The notes under the pieces are model-generated. The model searched no databases. It saw only the letters and a list, made by a program, of their open reading frames with translations, and was not told the DNA's origin. A stretch of 64,000 bases of DNA from Devosia crocina (lineage in GTDB: Bacteria; Pseudomonadota; Alphaproteobacteria; Rhizobiales; Devosiaceae). Positions 1-8,804 of this stretch are shown in pieces (position 1 is the first letter of the stretch; each line of letters starts with the position of its first letter). Location of the stretch: assembly GCF_900116545.1 (NCBI RefSeq), contig NZ_FPCK01000002.1:124001-188000 (forward strand). The letters are read 5' to 3'. Both the position numbers and the translations under genes were made by a program.

Positions 1-760
1 CATAGGCCGTCCAGAAGAAATAGAGCGTCATCACCACGCCATAGACGATCACGCCCCATCGGATCCAGAGCGTGGGAATGCGCTGGGCGAGCCGAGCAGC
101 CACGTATCCGCCGACGGTGACACCCACGAGCGCAATCGAGCCATGGTACCAGTCGATCGTCCCGTTGAAGGCGAAGCGCACAACGGCAACCAGTGCGATG
201 ATCGAGGAGATGAAGAGCTTAAGCCCGTTCATGGCGTGAATGTCGGTCATGCCCGCCATGGCGAGGAACGCCAGAAGCAGAATGCCGAGACCGGCATTGA
301 AGAAACCGCCATAGACCGAGACAGCCGCGAGCAGCGCCAGGATCAGCACGGCGCCCAGTGCCTGCATGCCGGCACGGCCACCACCGCGGGCACGCACCGC
401 CGAGTTGATCTGATTGCCGAAGGCGAACATGGCCACCGCAAAAGCCATGAGCCAGGGCACCACCATGGCAAATTGCTGGTCGGACACGACCAGCAGGAGT
501 TCGGCACCGATATATCCGAACACGGCCGAGATCAGCCCGTAGACGATCAGCTTGTGCTTGTGCGCCGCCATCGCCGACCAATATCCGGCCGTGCCACTGA
601 CATAGCCGGGCAAGGCCGCATAAGTGTTCGAGGCGCTCGCCAGAACCGGGGGAACGCCGGAAAACAGCAGCGCGGGAAAGACGATAAAGGATCCGCCGCC
701 AGCCAGCGAATTAACGGCTCCGCCCAGAAGGCCGGCCAACAGAAGCAATATCTCGGTCAT
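1..760 (-). CDS. TauE/SafE family sulfite exporter-like permease (partial, 3' end off window)
   Basis: The minus-strand frame opens with ATG at 760 and stays open to the window edge for about 253 codons, close to the usual 250-270 aa of the family. The N-terminus begins MTEILLLLAGLLGGAVNSLA, followed by the GGGSFIVFPALL stretch typical of TauE/SafE (DUF81) permeases. Several hydrophobic helices follow, with a short loop AAHKHK. Family members are inner-membrane proteins proposed to move sulfite, sulfoacetate or other organosulfur anions; the substrate here cannot be read from sequence. It stands alone and diverges from the gene at 1031. The last few codons are missing. The long open frame on the plus strand across this region is a shadow of this gene. 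Confidence 0.85.
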   Translation of the reverse strand, partial: MTEILLLLAGLLGGAVNSLAGGGSFIVFPALLFSGVPPVLASASNTYAALPGYVSGTAGYWSAMAAHKHKLIVYGLISAVFGYIGAELLLVVSDQQFAMVVPWLMAFAVAMFAFGNQINSAVRARGGGRAGMQALGAVLILALLAAVSVYGGFFNAGLGILLLAFLAMAGMTDIHAMNGLKLFISSIIALVAVVRFAFNGTIDWYHGSIALVGVTVGGYVAARLAQRIPTLWIRWGVIVYGVVMTLYFFWTAY

Positions 761-1030
761 GGCTCAGTTCACTCGATTTCCCCTTCTCTAGCCGCAGCGG
801 AGCAAAGCGCCTAACGCAATTGTCTGATCGGCTCCATCACCCCGATTGATCACCACGCCTTGACTTCGGATTACGCGGGGCGCATGTACCGCGCGGTTGC
901 TGGCACCTGCCGCCCGCGGACGAAGGTCCTTGGTGAAGCCCAGCCTCGATCATGATCTTCGGTTTTCTCCGAGGCGCATCATGGCAATGCGGGCTCCCAT
1001 GGACCAGTCGCCTCCCCTGGAGATGACCAG

Positions 1031-1471
1031 ATGTCTTTTTCTCTCGATACACCTTCAGCCCAGACGCTGAAATCGGAAGCGCGCCAGCTGCGCGAAGAGC
1101 GAGCCAGAAGCGGCCAGACACTGAGCCATGGCGCCGCGCTCGAAGAAGTCGCACGCAGTCACGGCTATCGCGACTGGAATACGGCGCGAGCGGCCTTGCC
1201 CGATCGCGTTGCGGTGCCGTTCCAGGTTGGAATGCGGGTACGCGGCTTTTACCTTGAGCAGCCTTTCTCCGGGCTGCTTTTGGGTGTGCAACTGCTGTCG
1301 AGCATGCAGCACTATGCGGTGACAATTCAGTTCGATCAGCCAGTCAATGTAACGCCCAACTTCATGTTCGCAGCGTTTCGCCAGCGCGTTTCGGCAACCC
1401 TCGATATCCATGGCGTTTCCCCTGCCCTGCGCGGCAATGGGCAGCCGCAGATGCGGCTTTTGCGCGAATAG
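1031..1471 (+). CDS. Glyoxalase-related domain protein (small, cytoplasmic)
   Basis: A 146-aa soluble protein. The N-terminus (TLKSEARQLREERARSG, then SHGAALEEVARSHGYRDWNTA) matches the short conserved domain annotated as glyoxalase-related. That domain is often found fused to, or standing in for, glyoxalase/bleomycin-resistance folds. The C-terminal half (VGMRVRGFYLEQPFSG...) has the strand-rich look of the rest of this family. No catalytic metal-ligand set of true glyoxalase I is obvious, so an enzyme role is not claimed. ATG at 1031 is preceded by GGAG at about 1018-1021, a reasonable Shine-Dalgarno. The glutathione transferase gene lies 97 bp downstream on the same strand, so both could belong to a detoxification unit; that link is inference. 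Confidence 0.7.
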   Translation: MSFSLDTPSAQTLKSEARQLREERARSGQTLSHGAALEEVARSHGYRDWNTARAALPDRVAVPFQVGMRVRGFYLEQPFSGLLLGVQLLSSMQHYAVTIQFDQPVNVTPNFMFAAFRQRVSATLDIHGVSPALRGNGQPQMRLLRE

Positions 1472-1568
1472 TTGGAGTGGGCGCCTGTCCGCTTGGCCGG
1501 GTGCCCACCCTTGCCATCCATCGGCAAGCGCCGATATATCTGGGACACCAATAAAAGGACGGTGCCTC

Positions 1569-2273
1569 ATGACCACCCAGACACAACCGATCGAAGCCTT
1601 TTCTCTTCCTACGCCGAATGGACAAAAGGTGCATGTCATGCTCGAGGAACTGGGTGTGCCGTGGAATTATCGCCGCATCGATATCGGCAAAGGTGAGCAG
1701 TTCACGCCCGAATTCCTGGCAATTTCACCCAACAACAAGATCCCCGCCATCATCGATCCGGAAGGCCCAGGCGGCGAGCCGATCTCGATCTTCGAATCTG
1801 GCGCAATCCTGAAGTATCTCGGTCTCAAATTTGGCAAATTCTATCCGACCGATGCGCGCGCCCAGGTCAAGGTCGACGAATGGCTGTTCTGGCAGGTGGG
1901 TGGTTTCGGCCCCATGCTGGGTCAGAACAACCATTTTTCGGTCTATGCACCTGAAAAAGTGCCCTATGCCATCAAGCGCTATAGCGACGAGACCCATCGG
2001 CTTTTCGGCGTGCTGAACAAGCAGCTGACTGACCATGAGTATATCGCAGGCGATTACTCGATCGCCGATATCGCCTCCATCGGTTGGGCGCAGTCTTGGG
2101 AACGATATGGCATCTCCAAGGAGGAGTTCCCCCATGTCCATGCCTGGCTTGAACGCCTTGCCGCCCGCCCCGCGGTTGCCAAAGGCCTTAGCATCGGCAA
2201 GGACGAACCCACCAAGAGCCTTTCCGAGGACAAGGAAGCCCAGAAGATCCTCTTCAACCAACGCGCGCGCTGA
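1569..2273 (+). CDS. Glutathione S-transferase family protein (YghU/YfcG-like)
   Basis: A 234-aa two-domain GST. Residues 1-90 form the thioredoxin-like domain: TPNGQKVHVMLEELG, then SPNNKIPAIIDPEGPGGEP, then SIFESGAILKYL. These correspond to the cis-Pro and the ES glutathione-binding motifs. The alpha-helical C-terminal domain follows (DEWLFWQVGGFGPMLGQ, then IADIASIGW). The NNKIPAI pattern and the early Thr/Asn rather than Tyr or Cys place it near the Nu-class YghU/YfcG disulfide-bond reductases. Expected role: glutathione-dependent reduction or conjugation in the cytoplasm. ATG at 1569 is chosen because an AAGGA Shine-Dalgarno lies just upstream and the family's N-terminal strand begins right after it. 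The frame is open further upstream, but that extension has no family similarity. Confidence 0.9.
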   Translation: MTTQTQPIEAFSLPTPNGQKVHVMLEELGVPWNYRRIDIGKGEQFTPEFLAISPNNKIPAIIDPEGPGGEPISIFESGAILKYLGLKFGKFYPTDARAQVKVDEWLFWQVGGFGPMLGQNNHFSVYAPEKVPYAIKRYSDETHRLFGVLNKQLTDHEYIAGDYSIADIASIGWAQSWERYGISKEEFPHVHAWLERLAARPAVAKGLSIGKDEPTKSLSEDKEAQKILFNQRAR

Positions 2274-2330
2274 AGGCCTTCGAGGGAGGGCCCTGCCCTC
2301 CCCAGCCACGCCTATCGCAGTGTACGTGCC

Positions 2331-2843
2331 TCAATTTTCATCCGGTTGCACGCGCACCCAATCTTCGCCCCTGCAGATGACGTTGTAGAGCACGCAGCCA
2401 TTGAGGCGCATCGCGTCCGGGCCCGTCATCTCGACATAGCCCGAGTAGGTCTTGCCATCCTGCGGATTGTAGATCTCGCCATCGAAAATGTGCGGTTTGC
2501 CGCCGGGGCGTAGGCTGAGCATGTGGAGGCCCAGCATAGGACGGCTGCGCAGGGCCGGATCCGCGTTGCGCTCATCGAAAAATTGCTCGGGCGACATCGA
2601 GAGCGCTACCTCAGTCTCCTTTGCGCTCAAACCCTCACTGGGCACGACGATTTTGGTGAGGTATCCACAAAAGCCGGTCCCGCATGGTGCAATAGTGACT
2701 TCCGACAACAGTGCCGCCCGCCAGACCCCTTCGATCGGAGAAGAAGGGGAAATGGCCACTTGCGCCAAGGTTGGTACAACAAGCAGACAGGCTGCTATGA
2801 CACCCCATCGTGCATGCCTGAAAACAGGACCACACCTCGCCAT
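2331..2843 (-). CDS. DUF2147 family secreted protein
   Basis: A 170-aa protein with an N-terminal signal peptide: basic start MARCGPVFRHARWG, hydrophobic core, likely cleavage near LAQVA. The mature part follows the DUF2147 pattern: IEGVWR at the start, two cysteines in APCGTGFCGYL, the GEIYNPQDGKTYSGY motif, then MRLNGCVLYNVICRGEDWVRV at the end. DUF2147 proteins are small periplasmic or lipocalin-like proteins of unknown function with a paired-cysteine beta fold. It is transcribed toward the GST gene, with 57 bp between the convergent ends, and has no obvious operon partner. The ATG at 2843 is the only good start that retains the signal peptide. Confidence 0.82.
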   Translation of the reverse strand: MARCGPVFRHARWGVIAACLLVVPTLAQVAISPSSPIEGVWRAALLSEVTIAPCGTGFCGYLTKIVVPSEGLSAKETEVALSMSPEQFFDERNADPALRSRPMLGLHMLSLRPGGKPHIFDGEIYNPQDGKTYSGYVEMTGPDAMRLNGCVLYNVICRGEDWVRVQPDEN

Positions 2844-3045
2844 TACCGTCCCCTCGCCTGCGAAACGGCTGAGGCGATTCGTGTGCGCCAGCCATGGAGA
2901 TGAGACTAGCGCCCACCAGGAGGAAGGCCAACTAGGTTCAACCTATGCCCTGCGCCCGTCGCTTTACTCATTTGCCCGTCATTCACAGCCGCATTCCAAA
3001 AACCACTTGCCATCCAAGCCTCCTCCCGCTAGACCCGACCCCGCT

Positions 3046-3135
3046 GGAGAGGTGGCCGAGTGGTCGAAGGCACACCCCTGCTAAGGGTGCAGGTCCGGAA
3101 GGGCCTCGAGGGTTCGAATCCCTTCCTCTCCGCCA
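3046..3135 (+). tRNA. tRNA-Ser (anticodon GCT)
   Basis: Class II tRNA with a long variable arm. The acceptor stem GGAGAGG (3046-3052) pairs with CCTCTCC (3125-3131), followed by discriminator G and an encoded CCA (3133-3135). The anticodon stem CACCC/GGGTG (3073-3077/3085-3089) encloses loop CTGCTAA, giving anticodon GCT at 3080-3082, which reads AGC/AGT serine codons. The T-arm GGGTTCGAATCCC is complete. It lies directly upstream of the alpha-galactoside locus. Confidence 0.97.
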
Positions 3136-3229
3136 CTTTCACTAACAGTTCCAAATCTAGTTGACCGCACGGTGGGTGGCACGTCGGTTTGCCGCGGCTG
3201 AGTTAAACCGTGCTTGGCTCAATGAGTGC

Positions 3230-3254
3230 GGCCAGGCGAGTGGTTCGCCCGGCC
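3230..3254 (-). terminator. Possible terminator hairpin for the GH4 gene at 3262
   Basis: An inverted repeat of about 10 bp (GGCCAGGCGA / TCGCCCGGCC, one mismatch, 5-nt loop) sits 8 bp past the stop codon of the minus-strand GH4 gene. No T-run follows, so it may only stabilise the mRNA 3' end. Confidence 0.3.
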
Positions 3255-3261
3255 AAACTGT

Positions 3262-4716
3262 TCAGTGGTGAGCGCCGACCATTTCGCGCAGTTGTTCGAC
3301 TGAGCGGACTTCCTTACGGGCGGCGCCGTTCCAGTCGCGGGTTTTCACAGTGGATTTGGAGACGCGGTCGCGGGCGGCCGGGATGGCGTCGGCATATTGG
3401 GGCAGCCATTGGGCTTGAGCGACCACCATTTCGTCTACCATAGCCCAGACCTCGTCCGGCGTGCAGATGGCCCCCACCAGCGGATCGTGGAGCACGGCAA
3501 GCTTGAGCGTGTCGATATTGCCTGTCATGGCGGCTTCCACCGAAAGGCGCTGCACTGAAACAGATACCGAACAGGTCGCGGCGGCCGCTGTCGGCAGGGT
3601 GATGCCCTCAATCATGTTGATCCCGAAGCGGTCGACATAGCCGGGGCTTTCGATGATCGCATCATCGGGAAGATTGGTGATGATGCCGTTGTTGCGGCGG
3701 TTGAAGTGACCGCGATAAGGGCGGCCGGTCTCCATTGCTTCGATGATGTAGCTGGCGTGTTCGCTGGTGCGTTTGTGTTCCGAAAGCGGCTTGTTGGCCT
3801 CTTGCTTGAACTTGGGAAAGTCGGTCTCGAACCAGTTGCGCCGTTCGGTCGAGTAGCGGAGATAGCCGCCGGTCTCGCCATGGATCCAATTGCTCATGTC
3901 GATCCAACGGCCAATTTCCTCGGGACGCTTGCGATACCAGGGCAGGTATTCGGAAAGGTGACCATTGCTTTCTGTGGAGTAGACGCCGAAGCGCTTCAGG
4001 ACGTCGATGCGCACCTTCTCCGTCCGCGAGTAGACCGGGTGGCGTTCGAAGCCCTCGATCAGTTCTTCCTTCTCGATCCTGCGGCCCTTGGCGCGGATGT
4101 CGATGTACCAGGTCTGATGATTGATACCCGAGCAGACATAGTCGAGTTCGTCGTCGCGGACCCCGAGGACCTGAGCGATCTGGTGCGCACCATGCTGCAC
4201 GCCGTGGCAGAGACCCACCACATTGACATCGCCATAGAGATCGGCGGCCCAGGTGTTCATCGCCATAGGGTTGGCATAATTAAGGAAAAGCGCACCGGGC
4301 TCGGCAACTTCCCTTATATCCCGACAGAAGTCGAGGATGACGGGAATATTGCGCTGCCCATAGAGGATCCCTCCGGCGCAAATAGTGTCGCCCACGCACT
4401 GGTCGACGCCATATTTGAGAGGGATAGAGATATCGGTCGAAAACGCCTCCAGCCCCCCTACCCTGACGCATGACATGATGTAGCGCGCACCGGTGATCGC
4501 AGCGCGACGATCGGTGGTCGCTGACACCTTGGCCGGGAGCTTGTTGACGGACACGATGGTCTCGATCACCTGCTTGACCATGTCAAGATTGTGCGGGTTG
4601 ATGTCGGTCAGTGCAAATTCGCAATCGACGAATTCAGGTACCTTGAGCAGATCGGAGATCAGCGTCTTGGTAAAGCCGATGGAACCGGCACCGATAACTG
4701 TAACCTTGAATGACAT
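3262..4716 (-). CDS. Glycoside hydrolase family 4 alpha-glucosidase/alpha-galactosidase
   Basis: A 484-aa GH4 enzyme. GH4 glycosidases cleave alpha-glycosides by an NAD+- and Mn2+-dependent redox/elimination mechanism in the cytoplasm. Visible are the Rossmann NAD motif VIGAGSIGF (residues 7-15), the NPM motif (149-151), the metal-ligand Cys170-His171 pair (GLCHGVQ) and His200 in the SGINH motif. Length matches the family. ATG at 4716 is preferred over the GTG six codons upstream because GGAGGA sits at the right distance before it. The gene is divergent from the AraC regulator at 4821. It differs clearly from the GH4 enzyme at 5743 (CHGVQH against CHSVQG), so the two probably have different substrates. 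Exact sugar and linkage cannot be read from sequence. Confidence 0.9.
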   Translation of the reverse strand: MSFKVTVIGAGSIGFTKTLISDLLKVPEFVDCEFALTDINPHNLDMVKQVIETIVSVNKLPAKVSATTDRRAAITGARYIMSCVRVGGLEAFSTDISIPLKYGVDQCVGDTICAGGILYGQRNIPVILDFCRDIREVAEPGALFLNYANPMAMNTWAADLYGDVNVVGLCHGVQHGAHQIAQVLGVRDDELDYVCSGINHQTWYIDIRAKGRRIEKEELIEGFERHPVYSRTEKVRIDVLKRFGVYSTESNGHLSEYLPWYRKRPEEIGRWIDMSNWIHGETGGYLRYSTERRNWFETDFPKFKQEANKPLSEHKRTSEHASYIIEAMETGRPYRGHFNRRNNGIITNLPDDAIIESPGYVDRFGINMIEGITLPTAAAATCSVSVSVQRLSVEAAMTGNIDTLKLAVLHDPLVGAICTPDEVWAMVDEMVVAQAQWLPQYADAIPAARDRVSKSTVKTRDWNGAARKEVRSVEQLREMVGAHH

Positions 4717-4730
4717 AGTCGTTTCCTCCC

Positions 4731-4756
4731 GCACGAGACTGGCGTTGTTTTCGTGC
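4731..4756. promoter_or_regulatory. Inverted repeat in the GH4/AraC divergent promoter region
   Basis: GCACGA (4731-4736) and TCGTGC (4751-4756) form a 6-bp inverted repeat with a 14-bp spacer inside the 104-bp gap between the divergent GH4 gene and AraC gene. It could be a regulator site; AraC proteins more often use direct repeats, so this is tentative. Confidence 0.3.
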
Positions 4757-4820
4757 TGACATAGCTAGCGGCAGGGACTTGCATGGAGTAGAGAAGACTT
4801 GTGCGAACCCGGGTAATTTC

Positions 4821-5693
4821 ATGCTTTCCCAGCTCCTCGCCCATGGCCATGATATCAGAGCGCTCAGCCTTATGCGCGGTGCCGCGCCGCTTCATTGCAT
4901 GGCTGCAAGCGCGGGCTATGAACAGCGGCGGAATGAAGTCTATTCCTGGGACGGAATGAAGCGCGGAACTGCGCCCTTCCTTGTGATTCAACATACGACG
5001 CTGGGCGAGGGACGGCTCGATTATGCAGGCACGCGGCACCGGTTAACCCCCGGCAAAACCATGCTCGTGACCATGCCTCATGCGCATCGCTACTGGCTCG
5101 ATCGGGGCGGCGAGTGGGAGTATTTCTGGCTGTTGCTCAATGGTCGAGAAGCGCTGCGCCTGGCGCGCGAAATCCTCGATAGCGCCGGACCCGTGCTGGA
5201 GCCGACACGCTTGCAGGTCGACCGCCTGGCCACGGCGTGCCTTGAACTTCTGACCATGGCAGATCCATCGCCCGGCATCGCCTCGAACGCAGCTTACGCC
5301 GCAATGACCAGTCTCCACGATGCCGTGTTCGGCAGCCGCTTGCCTCCGGAGCGCCCTCTCCCACCTGGCATTGCGCGCGTGCTCGCCTATGTGGATGCCA
5401 ATATTGGGGAGAAGCTGCCTATCGATCGACTTGCCGGTATCGCCGAGATGAGCCGGGCACACTTCGTGCGCAGCTTTGCGCTCGCCGTGGGGGCCGCGCC
5501 TTCCGAGCATGTGCTGGAGCGGCGGCTCGAACGCGTGGAGCGGTTGCTACTAGCCACAGAGATGGGAGTGGGCGAGATCGCCGCTGCCACTGGATTTGCC
5601 GATGGCAACTATATGGCCAAGGTGTTGCGACGCAGGCGTGGCATGACACCGCTTGAGTTGCGCGCTGCAGGCCGGGCGACGAGCGGCGGCTAG
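4821..5693 (+). CDS. AraC family transcriptional regulator (sugar-responsive type)
   Basis: A 290-aa regulator from ATG 4821; an in-frame TTG at 4779 would add 14 residues. The N-terminal part (about 1-170) is a cupin-like sugar-sensing domain (LTPGKTMLVTMPHAHRYWLD, then WEYFWLLLNG). The last 100 residues are the double helix-turn-helix of AraC proteins: IARVLAYVDANIGEKLPIDR, then MSRAHFVRSF, then IAAATGFADGNYMAKVLRR and GMTPLEL. It is divergent from the GH4 gene at 4716 and so probably activates it in response to its substrate; this is inferred from position. Neither candidate start has a strong Shine-Dalgarno, which leaves the N-terminus uncertain. Confidence 0.88.
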   Translation: MLSQLLAHGHDIRALSLMRGAAPLHCMAASAGYEQRRNEVYSWDGMKRGTAPFLVIQHTTLGEGRLDYAGTRHRLTPGKTMLVTMPHAHRYWLDRGGEWEYFWLLLNGREALRLAREILDSAGPVLEPTRLQVDRLATACLELLTMADPSPGIASNAAYAAMTSLHDAVFGSRLPPERPLPPGIARVLAYVDANIGEKLPIDRLAGIAEMSRAHFVRSFALAVGAAPSEHVLERRLERVERLLLATEMGVGEIAAATGFADGNYMAKVLRRRRGMTPLELRAAGRATSGG

Positions 5694-5700
5694 GGCGCCC

Positions 5701-5720
5701 GTCCCGGCCTGCGCCGGGAC
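5701..5720. repeat. REP-like palindrome between convergent genes
   Basis: GTCCCGGCCTGCGCCGGGAC is a near-perfect short palindrome lying 7 bp after the AraC stop and 22 bp before the end of the convergent GH4 gene. It has the form of intergenic REP sequences and could also act as a bidirectional mRNA-end hairpin. No T-run follows on either strand. Confidence 0.6.
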
Positions 5721-5742
5721 CGGCGTTACGCCTGCAAGTCGT

Positions 5743-7110
5743 TCACGCCACGCGTTGGGACCGTGGGCCGTGCGTCCAGGCTGGCAGCATGCTGCCATGG
5801 GCGGCGAGAAGGTCGTCCACGAGGTTCCAGATCTGGTCGAGATCGAGCTCGGCCGCAGTGTGCGGATCCATCATGGCGGCATGGTAGATGTGCTCGCGGT
5901 TCTCCGTCATCAAAGCCGCAACGGTCAGCTCCTGCACATTGATATTGGTGCGAATAAGCGCGGTCAGCTGCGGCGGCAGGTCGCCGATATAGGTGGGTTG
6001 CAAGCCATTGTCGTCGACAAGGCAGGGCACTTCCACCGCGGCATTGGCCGGCAGATTGGTGATCACACCATTGTTGCGCAGGTTGCCGTAGATCACGGAG
6101 GGTTCGCCGGTCCAGACCGAGTTGACGATGGATGAGGCATATTCCTTGGACTGCTTGACCTCGATGCGGTCGGCCTTTTTGTAGTCTTCGGATGTCTTCT
6201 TCCACTTGGCGATCTGCTCGACGCAGCGCTTGGGATACTCATCGAGCGGAATGCCGAACTTTTCGATCAGGTCCTGGCGACCCTCCTTGATAAAATAGGG
6301 TGTGTATTCGGCAAAGTGCTCGGAACTCTCGGTTACGAAGTAGCCCAGCCGCGTCATCATTTCGTAGCGCACCTTATTGGGGCAACGCGGGTTCCAAGTG
6401 GGCTTGGGCGCCCTGCCCTCACGATAGGCCCGGTGCAGATCGGGATAGAGATCGCGGTAGGAGCCGTCGGGCTGGCGATGCTCGAACTTGAGGTAGAACG
6501 CCATATGGTTGATGCCGGCCGACCGGTAGCGGATCTCCTCGTATGGGATGCCGAGATCGATGGCGAGTTCATGAGCCGTGCCCTGCACCGAGTGGCAGAG
6601 GCCGACCTGCTTGATTGCGGGGTATTTTTCAGCGATGGCCCAGGTGTTGATGGCCATGGGGTTGACGTATTGGAGCATGATGGCATTGGGCGCCACCTGA
6701 AGCATGTCCTCGCAAATGCTCCACAAGTGCGGAACGGTGCGCAGGCCGCGCATGATGCCGCCGACCCCAAGCGTATCGGCGATCGTTTGGCGAAGGTTGT
6801 ATTTTTTGGGGATATCGAAGTCGATGACGGTCGAGGGCTCGTAACCGCCGATCTGGAAGCAGACCACCACGAAATCGGTGTTGTCGAGGGCTTGGCGCTG
6901 ATTGGCGAAGGTCTTGACGGTCGCCGGCACGCCGAGCGTGGCGATCAGCTTATTGGCGATGATCTCGCTCTCCTCGAGCCGGGTGGGATTGATGTCCATC
7001 AACCGCACTTCGGCCCCGGCAAGAGCTGGCCGCTGCAGAATATCGCCAACGATGTTTTTCATGAACACGGACGAACCGGCGCCAATGAAGGTGATTTTGG
7101 GGTTTGCCAT
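5743..7110 (-). CDS. melA: Alpha-galactosidase, glycoside hydrolase family 4 (MelA-like)
   Basis: A 455-aa GH4 enzyme closely following the MelA pattern: NAD-binding FIGAGSSVF (residues 8-16), NPM (150-152), metal ligands Cys172-His173 in GLCHSVQGT, and His202 in AGINHMAFYLKFE. MelA hydrolyses alpha-galactosides such as melibiose and raffinose-type sugars in the cytoplasm using NAD+ and Mn2+. It is the last gene of the run binding protein-permease-permease-ATPase-melA, starting 14 bp after the ATPase stop, so uptake and hydrolysis are probably co-transcribed from the promoter near 13.2 kb. The pairing matches the melA-agp alpha-galactoside genes known from Sinorhizobium meliloti. Its alpha-galactosidase assignment is firmer than that of the GH4 gene at 3262. 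Confidence 0.9.
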   Translation of the reverse strand: MANPKITFIGAGSSVFMKNIVGDILQRPALAGAEVRLMDINPTRLEESEIIANKLIATLGVPATVKTFANQRQALDNTDFVVVCFQIGGYEPSTVIDFDIPKKYNLRQTIADTLGVGGIMRGLRTVPHLWSICEDMLQVAPNAIMLQYVNPMAINTWAIAEKYPAIKQVGLCHSVQGTAHELAIDLGIPYEEIRYRSAGINHMAFYLKFEHRQPDGSYRDLYPDLHRAYREGRAPKPTWNPRCPNKVRYEMMTRLGYFVTESSEHFAEYTPYFIKEGRQDLIEKFGIPLDEYPKRCVEQIAKWKKTSEDYKKADRIEVKQSKEYASSIVNSVWTGEPSVIYGNLRNNGVITNLPANAAVEVPCLVDDNGLQPTYIGDLPPQLTALIRTNINVQELTVAALMTENREHIYHAAMMDPHTAAELDLDQIWNLVDDLLAAHGSMLPAWTHGPRSQRVA

Positions 7111-7124
7111 TTTTGTGAAAGCTC

Positions 7125-8795
7125 CTAGGCGGCAATCTGGAACGCGGCGCGGACGAGGCGGGCCGTGTATTCGGTTTTGGGATCAGTCAAAACATCGGCC
7201 ACGGGCCCCTGCTCCACGATCTTGCCGTGCTGCATGACCATGACCCTGTGACAGAGGGCGCGTACGACTTTGAGATCGTGGCTGATGAAGAGATAGGAGA
7301 GCCCCTTCTCGTCCTGCAGCTTGCGCAAAAGATCGATGATCTGCGCCTGTACCGAGAGGTCGAGCGCTGATGTCGGCTCGTCGAGCAGGATGAACTCGGG
7401 CTCGAGCGCTATGGCGCGCGCGATGGCGATGCGCTGGCGCTGCCCACCGGAAAACTCGTGCGGGAAGCGGTTGAGAATACCGTCGGGCATGCCTGCATCC
7501 TTTAGCGCCTGCCGCACGCGGTCGATGCGTTCGCGGCCATTGGCGCCGATGCCGTTAACAAGCAGACCCTCTTCGATGATCTGGCGGATCGACATGCGCG
7601 GGTTGAGGCTGGCGAATGGATCCTGAAAAACGATCTGCATGCGGCTGCGCAGAGGGCGCATGGCGGCCCGGTCCTTGCCGTCGATCCGCTCACCGTCAAA
7701 GAGGATCTCTCCGCCCTGGTTGTTGATGAGCCGGATCAAGGCGTGGCCGAAGGTCGTCTTGCCCGATCCGGATTCTCCGACGATTCCCAGCGTCTCGTGA
7801 CGCTTGAGATCGATGTCGAGGCTGTCGACGGCTTTCAGTTCGAAGAAGTCGGGCTTGAAAAAGCCGCCACGCTTGAGCGTGAAACTGACCTTGACGCCGC
7901 GGCCTTCGAGCACAGTGTCGTGCATGCCCTCTTCGAGTGGGAGAGCCGTGCCTTTGGGCTCAGAGGCAAGCAGGTGCTTGGTGTAGGGGTGGGTCGGATT
8001 GGCGAAAAGCGCCTCGGTGGCGTTGTGCTCCTGCACGCGGCCGTTCTGCATGACATAGACATAGTCGCTGAATTGCCGGACCACCGTCAGGTCGTGGGTA
8101 ATCAGGATGACGGCCATCCCGTATTTGCTTTTGAGATCGTTGATCAGATGCAGGATCTGAGCCTGCACCGTGACATCGAGTGCAGTCGTGGGTTCGTCGG
8201 CGATCAGGACGTCAGGCCGGTTGGCGAGCGCCATTGCGATCATCACGCGCTGGCGCTGGCCGCCCGATAACTGATGTGGGTAATTGTTTAGGCGCGCCTT
8301 GGGTTCAGGAATTTGCACCTCGGCAAGCAAAGCTTCGGCCCGGCTCATGGCTTCGGCGCGGGAGACCTTGTTGTGCAGATGGATGATCTCGCAGATCTGC
8401 TGGCCAACCGTGTAAACAGGGTTGAGCGAACTCATCGGCTCCTGGAAGATCATCGCGAGATCGTTGCCTCGCAACTTTTGCATCTGCTTTTCGCTGAGCC
8501 CGATCACGTCCTTGCCCGAAAGGGTGATCCGCGACCGCGGCAGAATGGTTGCCCGCTTAGTGAGAAGCTTCATCAGCGTACGGGCGGTGACCGATTTTCC
8601 TGAGCCGCTTTCACCCACAAGGGCGATCGTCTCGCCCTTGTGCAACTGGAACGAGACATCCCTGACTGCATGAACGATGCCGCCTTCAACCTTGAAATCG
8701 ACACCGATATTGCGGGCATCCAGGATCAGCTCACGGTTGTGGACGCCGTGGTCATGGCGACGATCGGAGATAGTCTGGTGCGTTGAGTTGATCAT
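7125..8795 (-). CDS. ABC transporter ATP-binding protein, fused double ATPase (oligopeptide/alpha-galactoside type, AgpD-like)
   Basis: A 556-aa protein with two complete ABC ATPase domains. Domain 1 has Walker A GESGSGKS (61-68), signature LSGGQRQR (about 176-183) and Walker [13 protein letters not shown]. Domain 2 has Walker A GESGSGKT (340-347), signature FSGGQRQR and [12 protein letters not shown]. This is a DppD-DppF-type fusion of the nickel/peptide/opine subfamily, each half ending with the family's C-terminal cap ([15 protein letters not shown]). It powers import through the permeases encoded just upstream, with 9 bp between genes. Sequence class alone would suggest peptides; the adjacent melA gene indicates alpha-galactosides, as for the S. 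meliloti agp system, whose binding protein is peptide-binding-like. Confidence 0.9.
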   Translation of the reverse strand: MINSTHQTISDRRHDHGVHNRELILDARNIGVDFKVEGGIVHAVRDVSFQLHKGETIALVGESGSGKSVTARTLMKLLTKRATILPRSRITLSGKDVIGLSEKQMQKLRGNDLAMIFQEPMSSLNPVYTVGQQICEIIHLHNKVSRAEAMSRAEALLAEVQIPEPKARLNNYPHQLSGGQRQRVMIAMALANRPDVLIADEPTTALDVTVQAQILHLINDLKSKYGMAVILITHDLTVVRQFSDYVYVMQNGRVQEHNATEALFANPTHPYTKHLLASEPKGTALPLEEGMHDTVLEGRGVKVSFTLKRGGFFKPDFFELKAVDSLDIDLKRHETLGIVGESGSGKTTFGHALIRLINNQGGEILFDGERIDGKDRAAMRPLRSRMQIVFQDPFASLNPRMSIRQIIEEGLLVNGIGANGRERIDRVRQALKDAGMPDGILNRFPHEFSGGQRQRIAIARAIALEPEFILLDEPTSALDLSVQAQIIDLLRKLQDEKGLSYLFISHDLKVVRALCHRVMVMQHGKIVEQGPVADVLTDPKTEYTARLVRAAFQIAA

Positions 8796-8804
8796 GGCTC
8801 GCCC

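Noticed and set aside
143..814. 223-codon plus-strand frame at the left edge
   Set aside because: His/Gly/Asp/Gln-rich translation typical of antisense to a membrane protein; the minus strand encodes a TauE/SafE permease.
3046..3261. tRNA-Ser as the attachment site of a genomic island holding the alpha-galactoside genes
   Set aside because: No integrase, and I found no second copy of the tRNA 3' end in the window. Adjacency alone is not enough.
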